A DNA stretch of 64,000 bases from Papio anubis. Taxonomy: Eukaryota > Chordata > Mammalia > Primates > Cercopithecidae. The notes beneath the pieces are model-generated. The model searched no databases, was not told where the DNA came from, and saw only the letters and a program-made list of their open reading frames with translations. The stretch spans positions 59,013,159 through 59,077,158 of the forward strand of contig NC_044986.1 in NCBI RefSeq assembly GCF_008728515.1, written 5' to 3'. The position numbers and the translations under genes were made by a program. How positions within the stretch are numbered: position 1 is the first letter of the stretch; each line of letters begins with the position of its first letter. Shown here piece by piece: positions 20,800 through 32,087 of the stretch.

Positions 20800-22490
20800 G
20801 AAGAAGAGCTGTTTCCTCCACAAAATTGGTGTCCTCCCTAAGCTTCAAAGGGGGCCGTGCACAGGACCAGAGGAGAAGAACTGGGGCAATCCTCCCTTGG
20901 TTAACAAACTGGGTCACATTCCTTCAGGCTCCATTCTTGGACCCCACAATCTGGGTAGTCTATTTTCTTTCAAAAAGGGTGCAATTTTATTTTCCTTTAT
21001 TTTTGCTTGACTAGATATAGACACAATCATATCATGTAAAGGTGGGGTGTTCTGCTATTAATAAAGTGTTCCCCCTGTTGGAGTTTGGGGTCAATGGGGA
21101 GGGAGGGTGGAAGCCACCTGGAAAGTGAGCACTCACCGAGATGCCGATGTTATCTGATGAAGCAGGTCAGTGTGTTCTGCTTCAAACTTTGTTAACAATG
21201 AGAGAGGAGTAGGAGTGCAGGTTTTGCAACCAGATACCTGCATAATGTGTAATAAATAGAGAACACAGATGAGATGGCCTTTTATTATTTTTCTAATCTA
21301 TGCTGTCAGGTTTCACTTATGAAATGGGGGAGAGACAAAGCAGACATTTCTCTCCAGGGTCCTCATCATGTGCCCCTTGGTGGGCCTGGGGCTACTCCTC
21401 CCCCTGAGGACTCACAGTGTAGACCAGGCTTGGCCACTGGGGTGCTGAAAGACAATCTCTCCCAAACCCACAAGTGTTGGTCTTATGGAAAGAGCGCTAT
21501 ATGAAGAGTTAAGAAATGAGGAGTCTTTATCTCAACAAAACTTTGTACCTGCTATGTGATCCTGAGTTAACAATTTGTCTTTCCAATGCCTGGATTTTCT
21601 CTTGCCTGGAATGAAGAACTTGAACAGGATGGGTGATTTTCAAATAATACTCCATGCATTCCCGAGGATCACCATAACTGTGTTTCAGGACATCTTCATC
21701 CAGAAAAATAGTGTCTGTCAAACAATGAAGGTTGAAACTTCCAGAGAAGCCTGCCTGTTGCTTTTATCTGTTTAGTATGATGATGGAGTTCTAGGTAAGA
21801 TTTAGTTAGAAAAAAGAGGTTTCCTAAAGTATGAAAACCACTAAAGTAGATTATTCTTTTCCTTATACAGGGGCTATAGAGAGATGCCCCAAATCTGGTC
21901 AACAAGATTCTCCTCTGGGAGCAAAGAAAGAAGTCAGCTCGAAATGGCTCAGAGAATCATGCAGTCATCTTCAAGACACCAGCTTGCCTTCAAGCCAGCA
22001 GCACTTAGCCTGACCTGATTAAACCTATCCACAGAAAGCCAGGCTTGTCAGAAGAAATATCCGAAGAAATATCCATTACATATGGAAGCACTGAAAAATG
22101 ATGTTAGTAGTCACCAACCAAGCACTGCCCAGGGTGCCCAGTCCTCTAGTCCTAGTGAATGTGTGTGTGTGTGTGTGTGCATTTATAAGGCTTTCTTGGT
22201 GTGATGGTTTTACATGAGGGATGGCTCAAACATAGCATATATATATATATGTATACATATGGCATGGCAGACATCACTAATCAACTGTCACTTTCCTACC
22301 AAGCCTAAATGTGGCCTCGTACTTGTCAACACTACAGACAGCCCTGAACAATTGATGAGGGCTCCTATTAAATGAAGCCTACCTTTCATCCTTGCATTTA
22401 AACTTTTGAATCATGTGAGTAACTCCTTTTGTTTAGATCTCTGACTCACCAAGCAACTTTCTTATTATAACATAGTTTCCCATGAGGGTA
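20800..22490. other. Unassigned sequence with short (GT)n and (AT)n runs
   Basis: Mostly unique by eye. It includes a (GT)9 run at 22161-22179 and an (AT)n run at about 22237-22250. Short frames on both strands lack coding features. Confidence 0.4.
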
Positions 22491-22497
22491 CAGAAGT

Positions 22498-22587
22498 CAA
22501 ATGGACTTTTCAGAAGACAGGAGTTTCCAGTCCTCTTGAGAAACCAAATGGACTTTTCAGAAGACAGGAGTGTCCAGTCCTCTTGAA
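22498..22587. repeat. 47-bp tandem duplication, two copies
   Basis: Two consecutive copies start 'caaatggacttttcagaag' at 22498 and 22545. They differ at a single site in the aligned part ('gagtttcc' versus 'gagtgtcc'). It is a recent-looking duplication in non-repeat DNA. Confidence 0.95.
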
Positions 22588-22589
22588 TG

Positions 22590-23515
22590 TTCTATTTTTC
22601 ACTATATAGCAGCCTCATGAATTCAGTTACTACAAATCGTTTCCTTTAAAACAAAAGTATCTTTCTTTCAGTATGAAAAATTAGGTAAAGGTCCGATGAT
22701 CAAACCCTGGACTCTGGCAGATCCCTGGTTAGAGAACCATCTGGACCACCAGGTTGCTCCAGATAACTTACTCATAATCTCTGTGTAGTATGATAAAATT
22801 CTGTTCCTTTCAAACATCATTGTTATGACTCCAAACAGAAGATTCTATGATTTAAGAGATATTTGCCATTTGCAGAGTAAGTTAAGGTCAGAGATTAACA
22901 GACTGTCTGTGTAGTAGTCATGAGAATATGTCCGGCCAGCTTAATGGAAAAAGAGCAAGAGTATGGCAGTCTGGAAACAAACCCATCCCCCTGCTGCAGC
23001 CCTTATCTGTCAGACCCTGTTCAAATCTAAATCAAAATTGCATGCCAGCAAACACAAGGGCATCTAACCGTTAAATGTCTTCTTTACTTGCTTGGTTTCT
23101 GTGATCATATTTGAGTGATAATTAGAAAATAATAATTAAATGCTTAACAAGTGAGGCCCTTTCAGAATGATACTGAAAACTGACCAGGGAATCATTTGTC
23201 CTTCAGTCAGTTTTCACCCTTGGCTTTGTCTGTTGAGTCAGTTGATTGGAGAACCACACCAAAGCCAAGGTTGGCTCAATCCCCATGTAAATGAGTTTCA
23301 TAACCACAGTCTGTTCTTAAGGGGCTTAAATAAAAGGGTACACAGGATACACAATGCCTTTCCTTCTCCTAGAAAACTCAGATCTGGGTCCCACCCACAG
23401 CAAATCTCAGATTTTTGCACAGAAAGTCAGATCTAAGCCACATAAGTTTTCCTTGTGAAAATCCTTAAACACTCCCAAGATACCAGTCTTATACTTGAAT
23501 AATAAGACTATCCCC
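22590..23515. other. Unassigned sequence
   Basis: No confident repeat. The 89-codon frame 23167-23436 has no recognised features. Confidence 0.4.
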
Positions 23516-23518
23516 TCT

Positions 23519-23920
23519 GCCACGGGCTGAGTTGTGTCCCCTCAAAGTTCATATGTTGAAGTCCTCATCGTTAATACCTCAGAATGTGACTATGTTTGGA
23601 GACAGATGTGATTAAGTTAAAATGGGCCATTGGGGTGGGCCCTAATCCAGTATTGATACAATACTGATATAATACTGGTGTCCTTATAAAAGATGAAATT
23701 TGAACACACAGAGAGACACCAGGGATGCAAGCACACAGAGGAAAGATCATGTGAGGACACAGCAAGAAGGTGGCCATCTGCAAGCAAAGGAGAGGGGCCC
23801 AGGAGCCGACACCTGGATCATGGACTTCCAGCATCCAGAACTGTGAGAAACTAGACTTCTGTTATTTAAACCACCTAGTTTGTGGTATTTTGTTATGGTA
23901 GCCCAGCAATCTTGTTAAGG
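23519..23920 (+). mobile_element. MLT1-type MaLR LTR
   Basis: Near-complete sense LTR: 'gggctgagttgtgtcccc', 'ttcatatgttgaagtcc', 'acctcagaatgtgactatg', 'ggtgtccttataaaagatg', 'ggtggccatctgcaagc', 'tccagaactgtgagaaac', 'tttgtggtattttgttatgg'. It carries no internal region and is a non-coding relic of an endogenous retrovirus-like element. Confidence 0.9.
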
Positions 23921-23924
23921 TGGT

Positions 23925-24370
23925 TATACCAACCCCACAAAAAATTGTTAGCTCTCCAAGTCCCCAGCTATGCCAATTGAATGCTCTGACCACTACATAG
24001 CACTCTCTGATTTCACTTTGCTCTTCGGGTCTAGAGACAATGGATTAAGAACCTTAAATTTTGTATTCCCTGACACCACCATTTTGTAACTCCTCCCCTA
24101 CAGCAACACATCCATTCTTCTTGGAGGATGATCAGTTGAAAATATAGCACTTTCCAGAAATGATAATTTAAAGTTCATCTGCTTGTCACATGGTGAGTAG
24201 GACAAACTGAACCCTGTGCCAGGCAAGGATTATGCTACCTACAATGTAGGAGCTTCATTTGACTTCTTATAAAGATTTCTTCCCCAATGAAATCATTGAT
24301 TATCTCAAGAAAAAAAAAAAAGCAAATACCAAGTACCTGGCATATATCAGAGAAATACATCATTTTGAGA
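23925..24370. other. Unassigned sequence
   Basis: Nothing recognised apart from a short A-run at about 24310-24322. Confidence 0.35.
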
Positions 24371-24374
24371 TCAA

Positions 24375-24495
24375 GAATCTAAATTTTGTCTTTGGAAACT
24401 GTAGGAGAGGACAGAGACCACATCTTGCCCATCCTTGCAGTCTCAACTCTCATGCTCTATGACTAGCATAGAGCTTTGCATGTAGAAGGTAATTT
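24375..24495 (+). mobile_element. L2-like 3' end fragment
   Basis: Contains 'agagaccacatcttgccc', 'atccttgcagtctc' and 'ctagcatagagctttgcatg', resembling the final part of L2 in sense. Confidence 0.5.
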
Positions 24496-24786
24496 TTTTA
24501 TTTGAATGTAGTGGATAAAGGAAAACGACAACTCTAAGAGAGTCTGGAAGAAGGATGGTGTCTGTTACAAATATGGATACAACAGCTATTTCAATCAAGC
24601 TGCGTGGCAGCACACCCACAGTGACATTCTGGAAGTAGAATCCAAATGCTTTTTTCGAATGTGGTATCTTGTGATTCTTCTTGGAGAAGTATCCTGTTAT
24701 CGGGTTACGCCTGATCAAATTTACTCATGCAGCCTAGGTTTGTATATAACATTGTCTCTTCTCAACACTGAAGTCAAAGTAATGCT

Positions 24787-25271
24787 TTTTAACATATGGA
24801 ACATAGTGTCACATCTTTATGCAAAACTCTGCAATTGCTCCCCATATCACTCAGGGTAAAGGCTGCCAGAACCCCCACGATCTTCTTCCTCCTGTCTTTT
24901 ACTTCTCACCCACTGGTTCACTCTCTCCAGCCTCCCTGGCCTCCTTGTTGGTCCTCAAACAAGACTGGCACATTCCAATCTTAGGGTCTTTGCACTCACC
25001 CTTCCCTCTTTCTGGGACACTCTTCTCCAGATATCTGCTTGGCTAACTCCCTAATCTCCTTCAAGTCCTTTTCTAAATGTCACTATCTCAGTGTGGCCCA
25101 TTCTGAGCATGCACTGGCATCTTCCTCCCTCATGCCAATTCAACACCTAATTCCACCTTACCATGCTTTACTTTTCCTTTTTTTCACAGCACTTGTCATC
25201 TTCTAACATATTAAATTATCTACTGATTTATTGTGTGTATTGATTATTGCCTGTTTTCTCTCTACATAGAA
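24787..25271 (+). mobile_element. L2 LINE 3' region (left part)
   Basis: Well-preserved sense L2: 'tctccagcctccctggcctc', 'cacattccaatcttagggtc', 'ttctccagatatctgcttgg', 'cttgtcatcttctaacatat'. It is interrupted at 25272 by a MER1-type element and resumes at 25590. The 75- and 62-codon frames belong to it. Confidence 0.9.
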
Positions 25272-25589
25272 CAGAGTTCCACAGACTGGTACTGTTCTGT
25301 GGCCTGTTAGGAACCAGGCTGCACAGCAGGTGGTGAGTGGCAGACGAGCAAGTATTACTGCCTGAGCTCTGCCTCCTGTCAAATCAACAGCAGCATTAGA
25401 TTCTCATAGAAGAACTGTGAACTGTGCACATGAGGGATCTAGGTTGCACACCCCTTAGGAGAATCTAATGCCTGATTATCTGAAGATGGAACAGTTTCAT
25501 CCCAAAACCACCATTCCCCAGCTCCCATCTGTGGAAAAATTGTCTTCCACAAAACCGATCCCTGATGCCAAAATGGTCAGGGACCATTG
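25272..25589 (+). mobile_element. MER1-type hAT (Charlie) DNA transposon inside L2
   Basis: 318-bp copy from 'cagagttccacagactgg' to 'ggtcagggaccattg', with MER1 landmarks 'gcctgttaggaaccaggctg', 'gcattagattctcatagaag' and 'attgtcttccacaaaacc'. It is flanked by a perfect 8-bp TSD 'acatagaa' at 25264-25271 and 25590-25597. It is the second copy in this window and cleanly splits the L2. Confidence 0.92.
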
Positions 25590-25722
25590 ACATAGAATGT
25601 ATGCTCCATGAAGGCAAAGATCTTTGTTTTCTTCACTGATGTACCCCCATGTACTTAGAATGGTGCCTAGCACATAGTAGGTGCTTCATATATATTTTTG
25701 AATGAACTAATAATATCTTATA
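25590..25722 (+). mobile_element. L2 LINE 3' end (right part)
   Basis: Resumes with 'gaatgtatgctccatgaagg', then 'gcctagcacatagtaggtgc' and 'tttttgaatgaac', the canonical L2 end. Confidence 0.9.
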
Positions 25723-25984
25723 TGAACTAGATGTTTATCTTCCCTAGGACTAGGTTAAAATGACAAAGCTCAAGTTTACCCAACAGTGATTAAAAGCACA
25801 GTAACATCTCTCATGGCCTTATTGTTATGCTGTGTAGAAATCTAGATGCAATGACAGATTTCTAGGACTAGTAACTTCAATATTCTATCAGAACAGTTTA
25901 TAATAAACAAATGCACCTCATGTTATGGGCAGTGACCCCAAGATTATCAATGCCACCAAACAGTACAGTCACACTGGTGAAAAG
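25723..25984. other. Unassigned sequence
   Basis: Nothing recognised. Confidence 0.35.
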
Positions 25985-25995
25985 TTTAGCCAAAT

Positions 25996-26295
25996 GGTCG
26001 GGCATGTTGGCTCACACCTGTAATTCCAGCACTTTGGGAGGCTGAGGCAGGTGGATCACTTGAGGTCAGGAGTTCGGGACAAGCCTAGCCAACATGGTGA
26101 AACCCCGTCACTACTAAAATTCAAAAATTAGCCGGGTGTGGTGGTGCATGCCTGTAATCCCTGCTACTTGGGAGGCTGAGGCAGGAGAATCGCTTGAAAC
26201 TGGGGGAGTAGAGGTTGCAGTGAACTGAGATTGTGCCACTGCACTCCAGCCTCGGCAACAGAGCAAGACTCTGTCTCAAAAAAACAAAACAAACA
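25996..26295 (+). mobile_element. AluS
   Basis: Full-length AluS ('ggtcgggcatgttggctcac' start). TSD 'tttagccaaat' at 25985-25995 and 26296-26306. Tail (A)n with CAAA. Confidence 0.94.
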
Positions 26296-26309
26296 TTTAG
26301 CCAAATAGA

Positions 26310-27080
26310 TTGCTTAGCATCACAAAGTAAAAATAAATATGGAGTTGACATTTTCCAAGTTTTGACTGTTCAAGGGATAGTCTGGGGTGACCTTAGCTAC
26401 CACAAAAAAGAAAATCAGAACTTTTAGGGGCTTTTGAGATCCTGAAAGATCAAATGAGGCAATAGCTTTTTAACACACAAGACAGGAAACTTGTTGACTA
26501 CCAGGCTATTTGGGGACAGACTTGCGGCAGAGATAACAACCGGATTTTCCTGGCTGCATCACTTCCTGGTTAATCTCATGGCATTTAATTCTCTGACCAG
26601 ATTGTTTTCCCCAAGGTAAGGCTGAGACTTTAGACAACTCCCTCTTTCCTAGGGAAGAAGGAATCCCAACTGCAGCAATTCTTTTATGCCTTTATTCTCT
26701 GGGGAAGTGTAGAGGCTGGTTCTCTCAGAAAAACTAACTAACCAACCAACTAAAAGCAACAACAATGACAACAAAACCCATCCCTTAGGGGTATCTGATG
26801 ATGTAAAGGTCATTGTTGCATTCCCCCCCGGCCCAAACTCAAGCCATGGGGGAGTCAGGTATGGCAGAGCAAGAGAAATAAACCATTCAGTGTACTATGC
26901 CACAACTGGTAGTTTATTCTTACTTCACTGTCAAAGACACTCTCACGTTGTCGATAAAGTATGTCATTCACCCTCAGAATATGCATAAGGAGAGAACATT
27001 GCAAGCATTTGGCAAAAAGAAAATTCCTCCCTCCTTCCTTCTCTCCCTCTGCCCCTTCCCTTCCTCCTTTCCTAAGGAGC
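26310..27080. other. Unassigned sequence
   Basis: No confident repeat or exon. The 90-codon frame 26897-27169 has no recognised domain. Confidence 0.4.
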
Positions 27081-27084
27081 CCTC

Positions 27085-27420
27085 ACTAAATGGTTGCTAT
27101 TCCAGGCAGAGACACACAAACACCAGGTCTCTGACCTACAGAAGCTCCCCATCTAGCAGATACAAATAACTACGACAGGGCAACAGATGCCAGGAAAGAG
27201 ATGGGTGCACAGTGCCTGGGAAGCACAGAGGACAAGAACATGAATTCTACCCAAGGAAAGAGCATCGACAAATGCTTCCCAGAAGAGGTGCTGTTCGAAC
27301 TGTGCTTTAAAGTTAGGAGGCAGAGTTTGCCAGGCAGAAAAGAAATCAAAGCCACTTGACTTAAGTGGCTTAGGCAGAAAGAAACCATTGAAATTGAGTT
27401 TTCTGTAGAGTGAGTCCATG
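27085..27420 (-). mobile_element. L2-like fragment, antisense
   Basis: Resembles the L2 antisense body: 'ttgctattccaggcagag', 'cagaagctccccatctagc', 'tgcttcccagaagagg', 'aggaggcagagtttgccag'. Diverged. Confidence 0.55.
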
Positions 27421-27424
27421 GGGG

Positions 27425-27910
27425 ATTGAAACAACTGGTTAACAAGGAAAGAAGTCAGCCAGAATGATTATTTGACCTTGGACAGATCAAAAAGGAAAAT
27501 TGTTGGACTGACTTTTTGGTTTTTTTTTGTTTTGTTTTGCTTTGCATATGTTAACAGACGGAGTCAAGTAGAATGGAAAAGTGATTTGGATAATGCAGTC
27601 AAACTCCAAATGATTCTTTTGGTCTTACCAACAGAACAATCAAGCTGTGAGATCTGCCTCCTGCCTGGCATTTCCTATATGATGTGTCTCCAGGAAGACA
27701 GTGGCCGGAGGATGGGCTCCAGGAACATGAGGTCTTTGGGTCTAGACACCAGTTGCTCAGTCCAGGAAGGCTGGGGGTACCAGGACCTCATCACTTTCTC
27801 TATGAAACATATTCCAAGACCCAGGAGGAAGGGACCCTGAGTACATGAATTGTTTCTCCAAATAGACAGAGAGCTCAAGAGAGAAGAGGTTGTCATTTAT
27901 TCTGATTATT
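27425..27910. other. Unassigned sequence
   Basis: Holds the 122-codon plus-strand frame 27472-27840, whose conceptual protein shows no recognised domain. A T-rich run at 27515-27545 precedes a 'tttaacag'-like acceptor near 27556, which is weak evidence only. Confidence 0.35.
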
Positions 27911-27924
27911 TAGGGGATCATAGC

Positions 27925-28090
27925 AACTGACAGGCAGAAATGACCTCAAATGCCATTCTAATCTGAGTTTTCATTTTACTCTGAGGAACCTGAGTCCCAG
28001 ACACTTGCATGAGGTACCACGAAGTCAGTGACAGAGATGAGACTAGAAAAAAGTTATTTTCAGTTCTGAGGCACAGCTCTATTCAAGAAA
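27925..28090 (-). mobile_element. MIR/L3-like fragment, antisense
   Basis: 'catttt..ctctgaggaacctgag', 'gtcccagacacttgcatg' and 'gtcagtgacagagatgagac' follow the antisense MIR or CR1-type core. Diverged. Confidence 0.5.
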
Positions 28091-28129
28091 CTTCGCTCTA
28101 CATCCTACCTCATGACTTTACTGCTATTC

Positions 28130-28450
28130 CTTTTTGTTTGTTTGTTTGTTTGTTTGTTTGTTTGTTTGAGACAGAGTCTGGCTCTGTCGCCCAGGCTGGA
28201 GTGCAGTGACACGATATCAGCTCACTGCAACCTCCACCTCCTGGGTTTAAGCGATTCTCCTGCCTCAGCCTCCTGAGTAGCTGGGATTACAGGTGTCCAC
28301 CACTGTGTCCAGCAAATTTTTGTATTTTTAGTAGAGACGGGGTTTTGCCACGTTGGCCAGGCTGGTCTCAAACTCCTGACCTCAGGTGATCCGCCTGCCT
28401 TGGCCTCCCAAAATGCTGAGATTACAGGCGTGAAACACCGCTCCTGGCCT
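28130..28450 (-). mobile_element. AluS, antisense, with (GTTT)8 tail
   Basis: Reverse-complement Alu, from a (TTTG)n tail at 28130-28169 through 'gagacagagtctggctctg' to 'cgctcctggcc'. Full length. No clear TSD by eye. Confidence 0.93.
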
Positions 28451-29055
28451 GATATTTAATTTTTATGATGAAAAGGAAGCAAGTGGGAATGAATTAAGAT
28501 GAAACACCAGTATGTAGAGATGATACTCCAGTGAAGTCAGATTTTAAGGTGAAAACTCTGGCTGGTCAGGTTGACCCTTGGCAATATCTCAACTAGACAC
28601 CATGCTGGAGACCAGCAGGGGCCCCCTCTCTGAGACCAATGCAAACAACTTTCCTATCCAGTGTTGGGAAAATGCACTGCTTCTGTAGTTGAGCACAAAG
28701 TATTTGGCTTGTATCTAGGGGCTGTGCTGGATAAAAAACTTGTATCTCATAAAATCACACCCAGGGTGGGTTGACTTCAGCTGTTGCAGGATTGAAAGCA
28801 GTAACCTCAGTTCCTCTGACCACACAGGAACCACAGTGCCCCCATGCCCTTCTAGACAGTTCCACATTTTGCCTCAGTCAAATTTCACCTTTGCAAGATT
28901 TCCTGCAGAACCTCCCTAGAGTCAGTCTTTCCCCTGTCTGTGGCCTCATTACTCACAGTTTTAGATTCTGTTTCTAGTACTTCATCAAAGTATTTTAAAA
29001 TATTTCCACATAATCAGAGCACTTAGAGTCATATGTATTTCCTTCTTTTTTGTCA
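28451..29055. other. Unassigned sequence
   Basis: No repeat recognised. Includes a CTCF-like 12-mer (28612-28623) noted in the findings. Confidence 0.4.
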
Positions 29056-29057
29056 AA

Positions 29058-29338
29058 TATAGATCTTTATATTTTACAACTTTATTGAGGTATAATTGAT
29101 GAAAAAACTGTATAAATTTAAGCTGTGCATGTGACGTTTTGATGTACATTGTGAAACAGTCACCACAATCAAGCTAATTAACACATCCGTCACTTCACAT
29201 AGTCATCCTTGTGTGTGTTTGTGGAGAACACTTAAGATCTGTTCACTTAGCAAATTTCAAGTCTATAATACAGCGTTATTAACTGTAGTCACCCTGCTGT
29301 ACATTTGATCTTCAGAACTTTTCAGAGTCCTTTGTATT
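29058..29338 (-). mobile_element. L1M 3' UTR, antisense
   Basis: Reverse-complement L1 3' UTR: 'tttattgaggtataattgat', 'caatcaagctaattaacac', 'cacttaagatctgttcac', 'ttattaactgtagtcaccc'. Confidence 0.85.
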
Positions 29339-29339
29339 T

Positions 29340-30170
29340 CTAAAGCAGCTTTGAATTTGGGAACAGAATAAAAACGGCATTGGACAGTAGTCAGAAGACT
29401 TGTATTCAAATGTGTATGGTTAGGGCCCAGATAAGAAACAGATGACATATTCAACGGAAAGTAGTAAGTAAAAACGGACTATGTAGCAAGGCATGAGCAG
29501 GGTTCAACAGGTTGGAGTTAGCAACAACTGGAAGCCTGGTCACTCCTGGGGTGAAAGGAACCAGAGGAGGGAGCTGCGGCTTTGGGTTGAAAAAATGCAA
29601 CCCCTGCTGAATCATATCCCAGAAGGGAAGCTATTGAGGGAGTAAATACCCCAGCCTTGCCCCCTACTCATCCTTCAATCTCTTGCCCTTGCCTCCCACC
29701 CAGAAGGCTAGAGAACCTGATCCATGTAGTTCACAGAGCCTGCTGGTAAAGGGGGCCAGGCAAATAAAGATGATCCAGCACAGGCTACCGCTGAATCACT
29801 TCAAACCTCTCTACTCTCTGATCCTCGGGATTTGTATTAGTAAAAACAAGTGGGTTGATCATCAGGCAGTGTCTCTGCTGCCTCCCTGCCTAACGTTCAA
29901 CGATGCTATGACTCTAGGTAAAATAATACACACATATTGATTTTTTAGATGTCCGGGGGCAGATATTCTCAATAGACCAGGACATAACTGCTGCTGTTAA
30001 AATGCTTCTTGAAACAGAATATGTGGAAATAGAATTCATGCCTTTATAACATTGTTCAATGCTTAATACCTTTCTAAGAAAAACAACCTAGTAATTATTC
30101 TTTACTTTAAAATAAAAGTTACTTTTTTCAGCCTTCTTTATGCAACATCTTAAGATATGTCTTGAAAAAT
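29340..30170. other. Unassigned sequence
   Basis: Nothing recognised. The 85-codon frame 29683-29940 is without features. Confidence 0.4.
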
Positions 30171-30180
30171 TATTCAATTC

Positions 30181-30469
30181 TTTTTTTTTTTTTGAGGTGG
30201 AGTCTCGCTCTGTGCCCAGGCTGGAGTGCAGTGGTGCGATCTCGGCTCACTGCAAGCTCTGCCTCCTGGGTTTGAGTGATTCTCCTGCCTCAGCCTCCTG
30301 AGTAGCTGGGACTACAGGCGCGCGCCACCATGCCCAGCTAATTTTTGCATTTTTAGTAGAGATGGGGTTTCACCATGTTGGCCAGCATGGTCTCAATCTC
30401 TTGACCACGTGATCCGCCCACCTCAGCGTCCCAAAGTGCTGGGATTACAGGCGTGAACCTTGCCCGGCC
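30181..30469 (-). mobile_element. AluY-like, antisense
   Basis: Reverse-complement Alu from poly-T at 30181 to 'accttgcccggcc', with Y/Sc-type 'gtctcaatctcttgaccac' and 'actgcaagctctgcc'. TSD 'tattcaattc' 30171-30180 and 'tattcaatcc' 30470-30479. Confidence 0.93.
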
Positions 30470-30479
30470 TATTCAATCC

Positions 30480-30800
30480 TTTTTTATACCGAGGCCTTTG
30501 TTTAGACCCTTGGTCTCTAAATGACCTAGTCATCTTACCTGACCTATGTGGGGCTTCTTTTAATCATTCGTAATTTGAAAAAAGACAAAAGTCACCTGTC
30601 AAAGCATTCTTTGGTGCTGTGTGGGTCAGGAGGCACCCATTTCCAAATTCAGTAAGCAGGAACCCTCAAAGGTGGTGGAACTCTAAGAGGAATCTTAAGA
30701 AACCTTGGTGTCTCCCAACCAAGGGTCCCTCATTAGTAGCCTAGATCTGGAAAGATGGGGACTGACCATCACAATTTTTTCAGGTTTGTTTCTCCCTTAT
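30480..30800. other. Unassigned sequence
   Basis: Nothing recognised. Confidence 0.35.
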
Positions 30801-30804
30801 AACC

Positions 30805-31060
30805 AATCTTCACAGAGCATGTTCTAGGCACCAGGAAATAGCAGTGAACAAGACAAGGTCCCTGTTTCTAAAAGCAAAAGAATTATGATCTGGAATCATA
30901 TACATATGAAACATAAATATGTAAGATACATTTAATAACGATAATTGTAAGCATAATGAAGAACACGAGACAAGTTAATGGGATGCAATGACTGGGAGTC
31001 AGGGGGAGAATGGGACCATTTGAGCCAAGATATAACAGCCTTGGGAAGAGGTTGACTTTT
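30805..31060 (-). mobile_element. L2-like fragment, antisense
   Basis: 'gagcatgttctaggcacc', 'atagcagtgaacaagacaag', 'gtccctgtttctaaaag' and a downstream 'cataatgaagaacacgag' run follow the L2 antisense order. Diverged. Confidence 0.65.
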
Positions 31061-31064
31061 GATA

Positions 31065-32085
31065 GGAAACTTTTATTTCAAACACCTTATTCCATATTTT
31101 TGCATAAATATAAAATGCTCTAAAACTTCCAATATCTTGGAAGATAGTGACTGAAAGGAGGAAATTAGTAATGTTCTTTTTAAAGAATTAAGAAATCTAA
31201 GATGAAGAGCTACAAAAGAAGAAACATCCCAAGCTGAAAAATTATTACAGTGACCTGCAATTGTCTATAAAATGCCAGAAGGGTTTATTGTTTGGTCTAT
31301 GGGCACCTGGGGATGTGGGATGGGAACAGGAAAGAAAGGGGCTAGGCACATCTAAGTGAAAGAAAGACAGCATTAAGATGTTGAGGAAGAAAGAGGAGCA
31401 GAAAGGGGTGAGCTGGGTTCCTGTGAGCATCAAGATGGATACAGGTCCAAGTGTTTAAGTCTGAAGCTAGGTGCATACTTCTAAGTGTGGAGTGATTGCC
31501 AGGCAAAGCTGATTCCTATGATATGCATTGATAATTATAGAGGCTATTTCTGCTCCTGCCAGTAGTTCAGAGATATTCAAAGGGTGCGTAAAATTATTTA
31601 AACTATTTTGTTTTGGGGTCAAAATGATTGCAAAGCAGAGAAAGGGTCGGGAAAAAATAAAACGTTTACTGGGGTTTGCAGAAGGAATACTCACAAAAAT
31701 AAAGTGTCAATCCACATGTAGCACTTTGCTTCTTGTGTGGTAGTAAGTGAGAAAATGTTGAAGCCAAGTCTGCTATCTTTTTGCATTTTCAATGTAAGGA
31801 AACAGTCATTATCTGTCAGATCTGGATCTTCCATCATTCAATGATGAAATAGCTCACAAAAGGTGCTAGAAAAGAAGTGGTAATTCCATATAACACCACA
31901 GAACACAATCATAGCTTCAGATCTTTAGACTACACCTCTGAGCAAGGTTCCACGGCATTTGAACTTACATTTTCATCAGCACAAACCACAGGTATAGTGT
32001 AAAAAAAAACAAAAACAAATTTTAACCCACTCCGAGACCTCAACAGATTTAGCAAGAATTGGAGAAAACCTTTGTGTCTCAGCAC
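31065..32085. other. Unassigned sequence upstream of the hAT remnant
   Basis: No repeat confidently recognised. The part after about 31790 may belong to the same transposon as the transposase remnant, but I could not find its terminal inverted repeat. Confidence 0.3.
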
Positions 32086-32087
32086 TA

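Noticed and set aside
20588..20917. 109-codon Arg/Lys/Glu-rich minus-strand frame
   Set aside because: Largely the complement of the polypyrimidine tract.
22680..22770. tRNA-like stretch
   Set aside because: No A and B boxes with proper spacing and no cloverleaf.
27472..27840. 122-codon frame with a T-rich tract and AG upstream, as a possible exon
   Set aside because: Acceptor-like signal is weak, there is no partner donor or known domain, and pyrimidine runs are common here.
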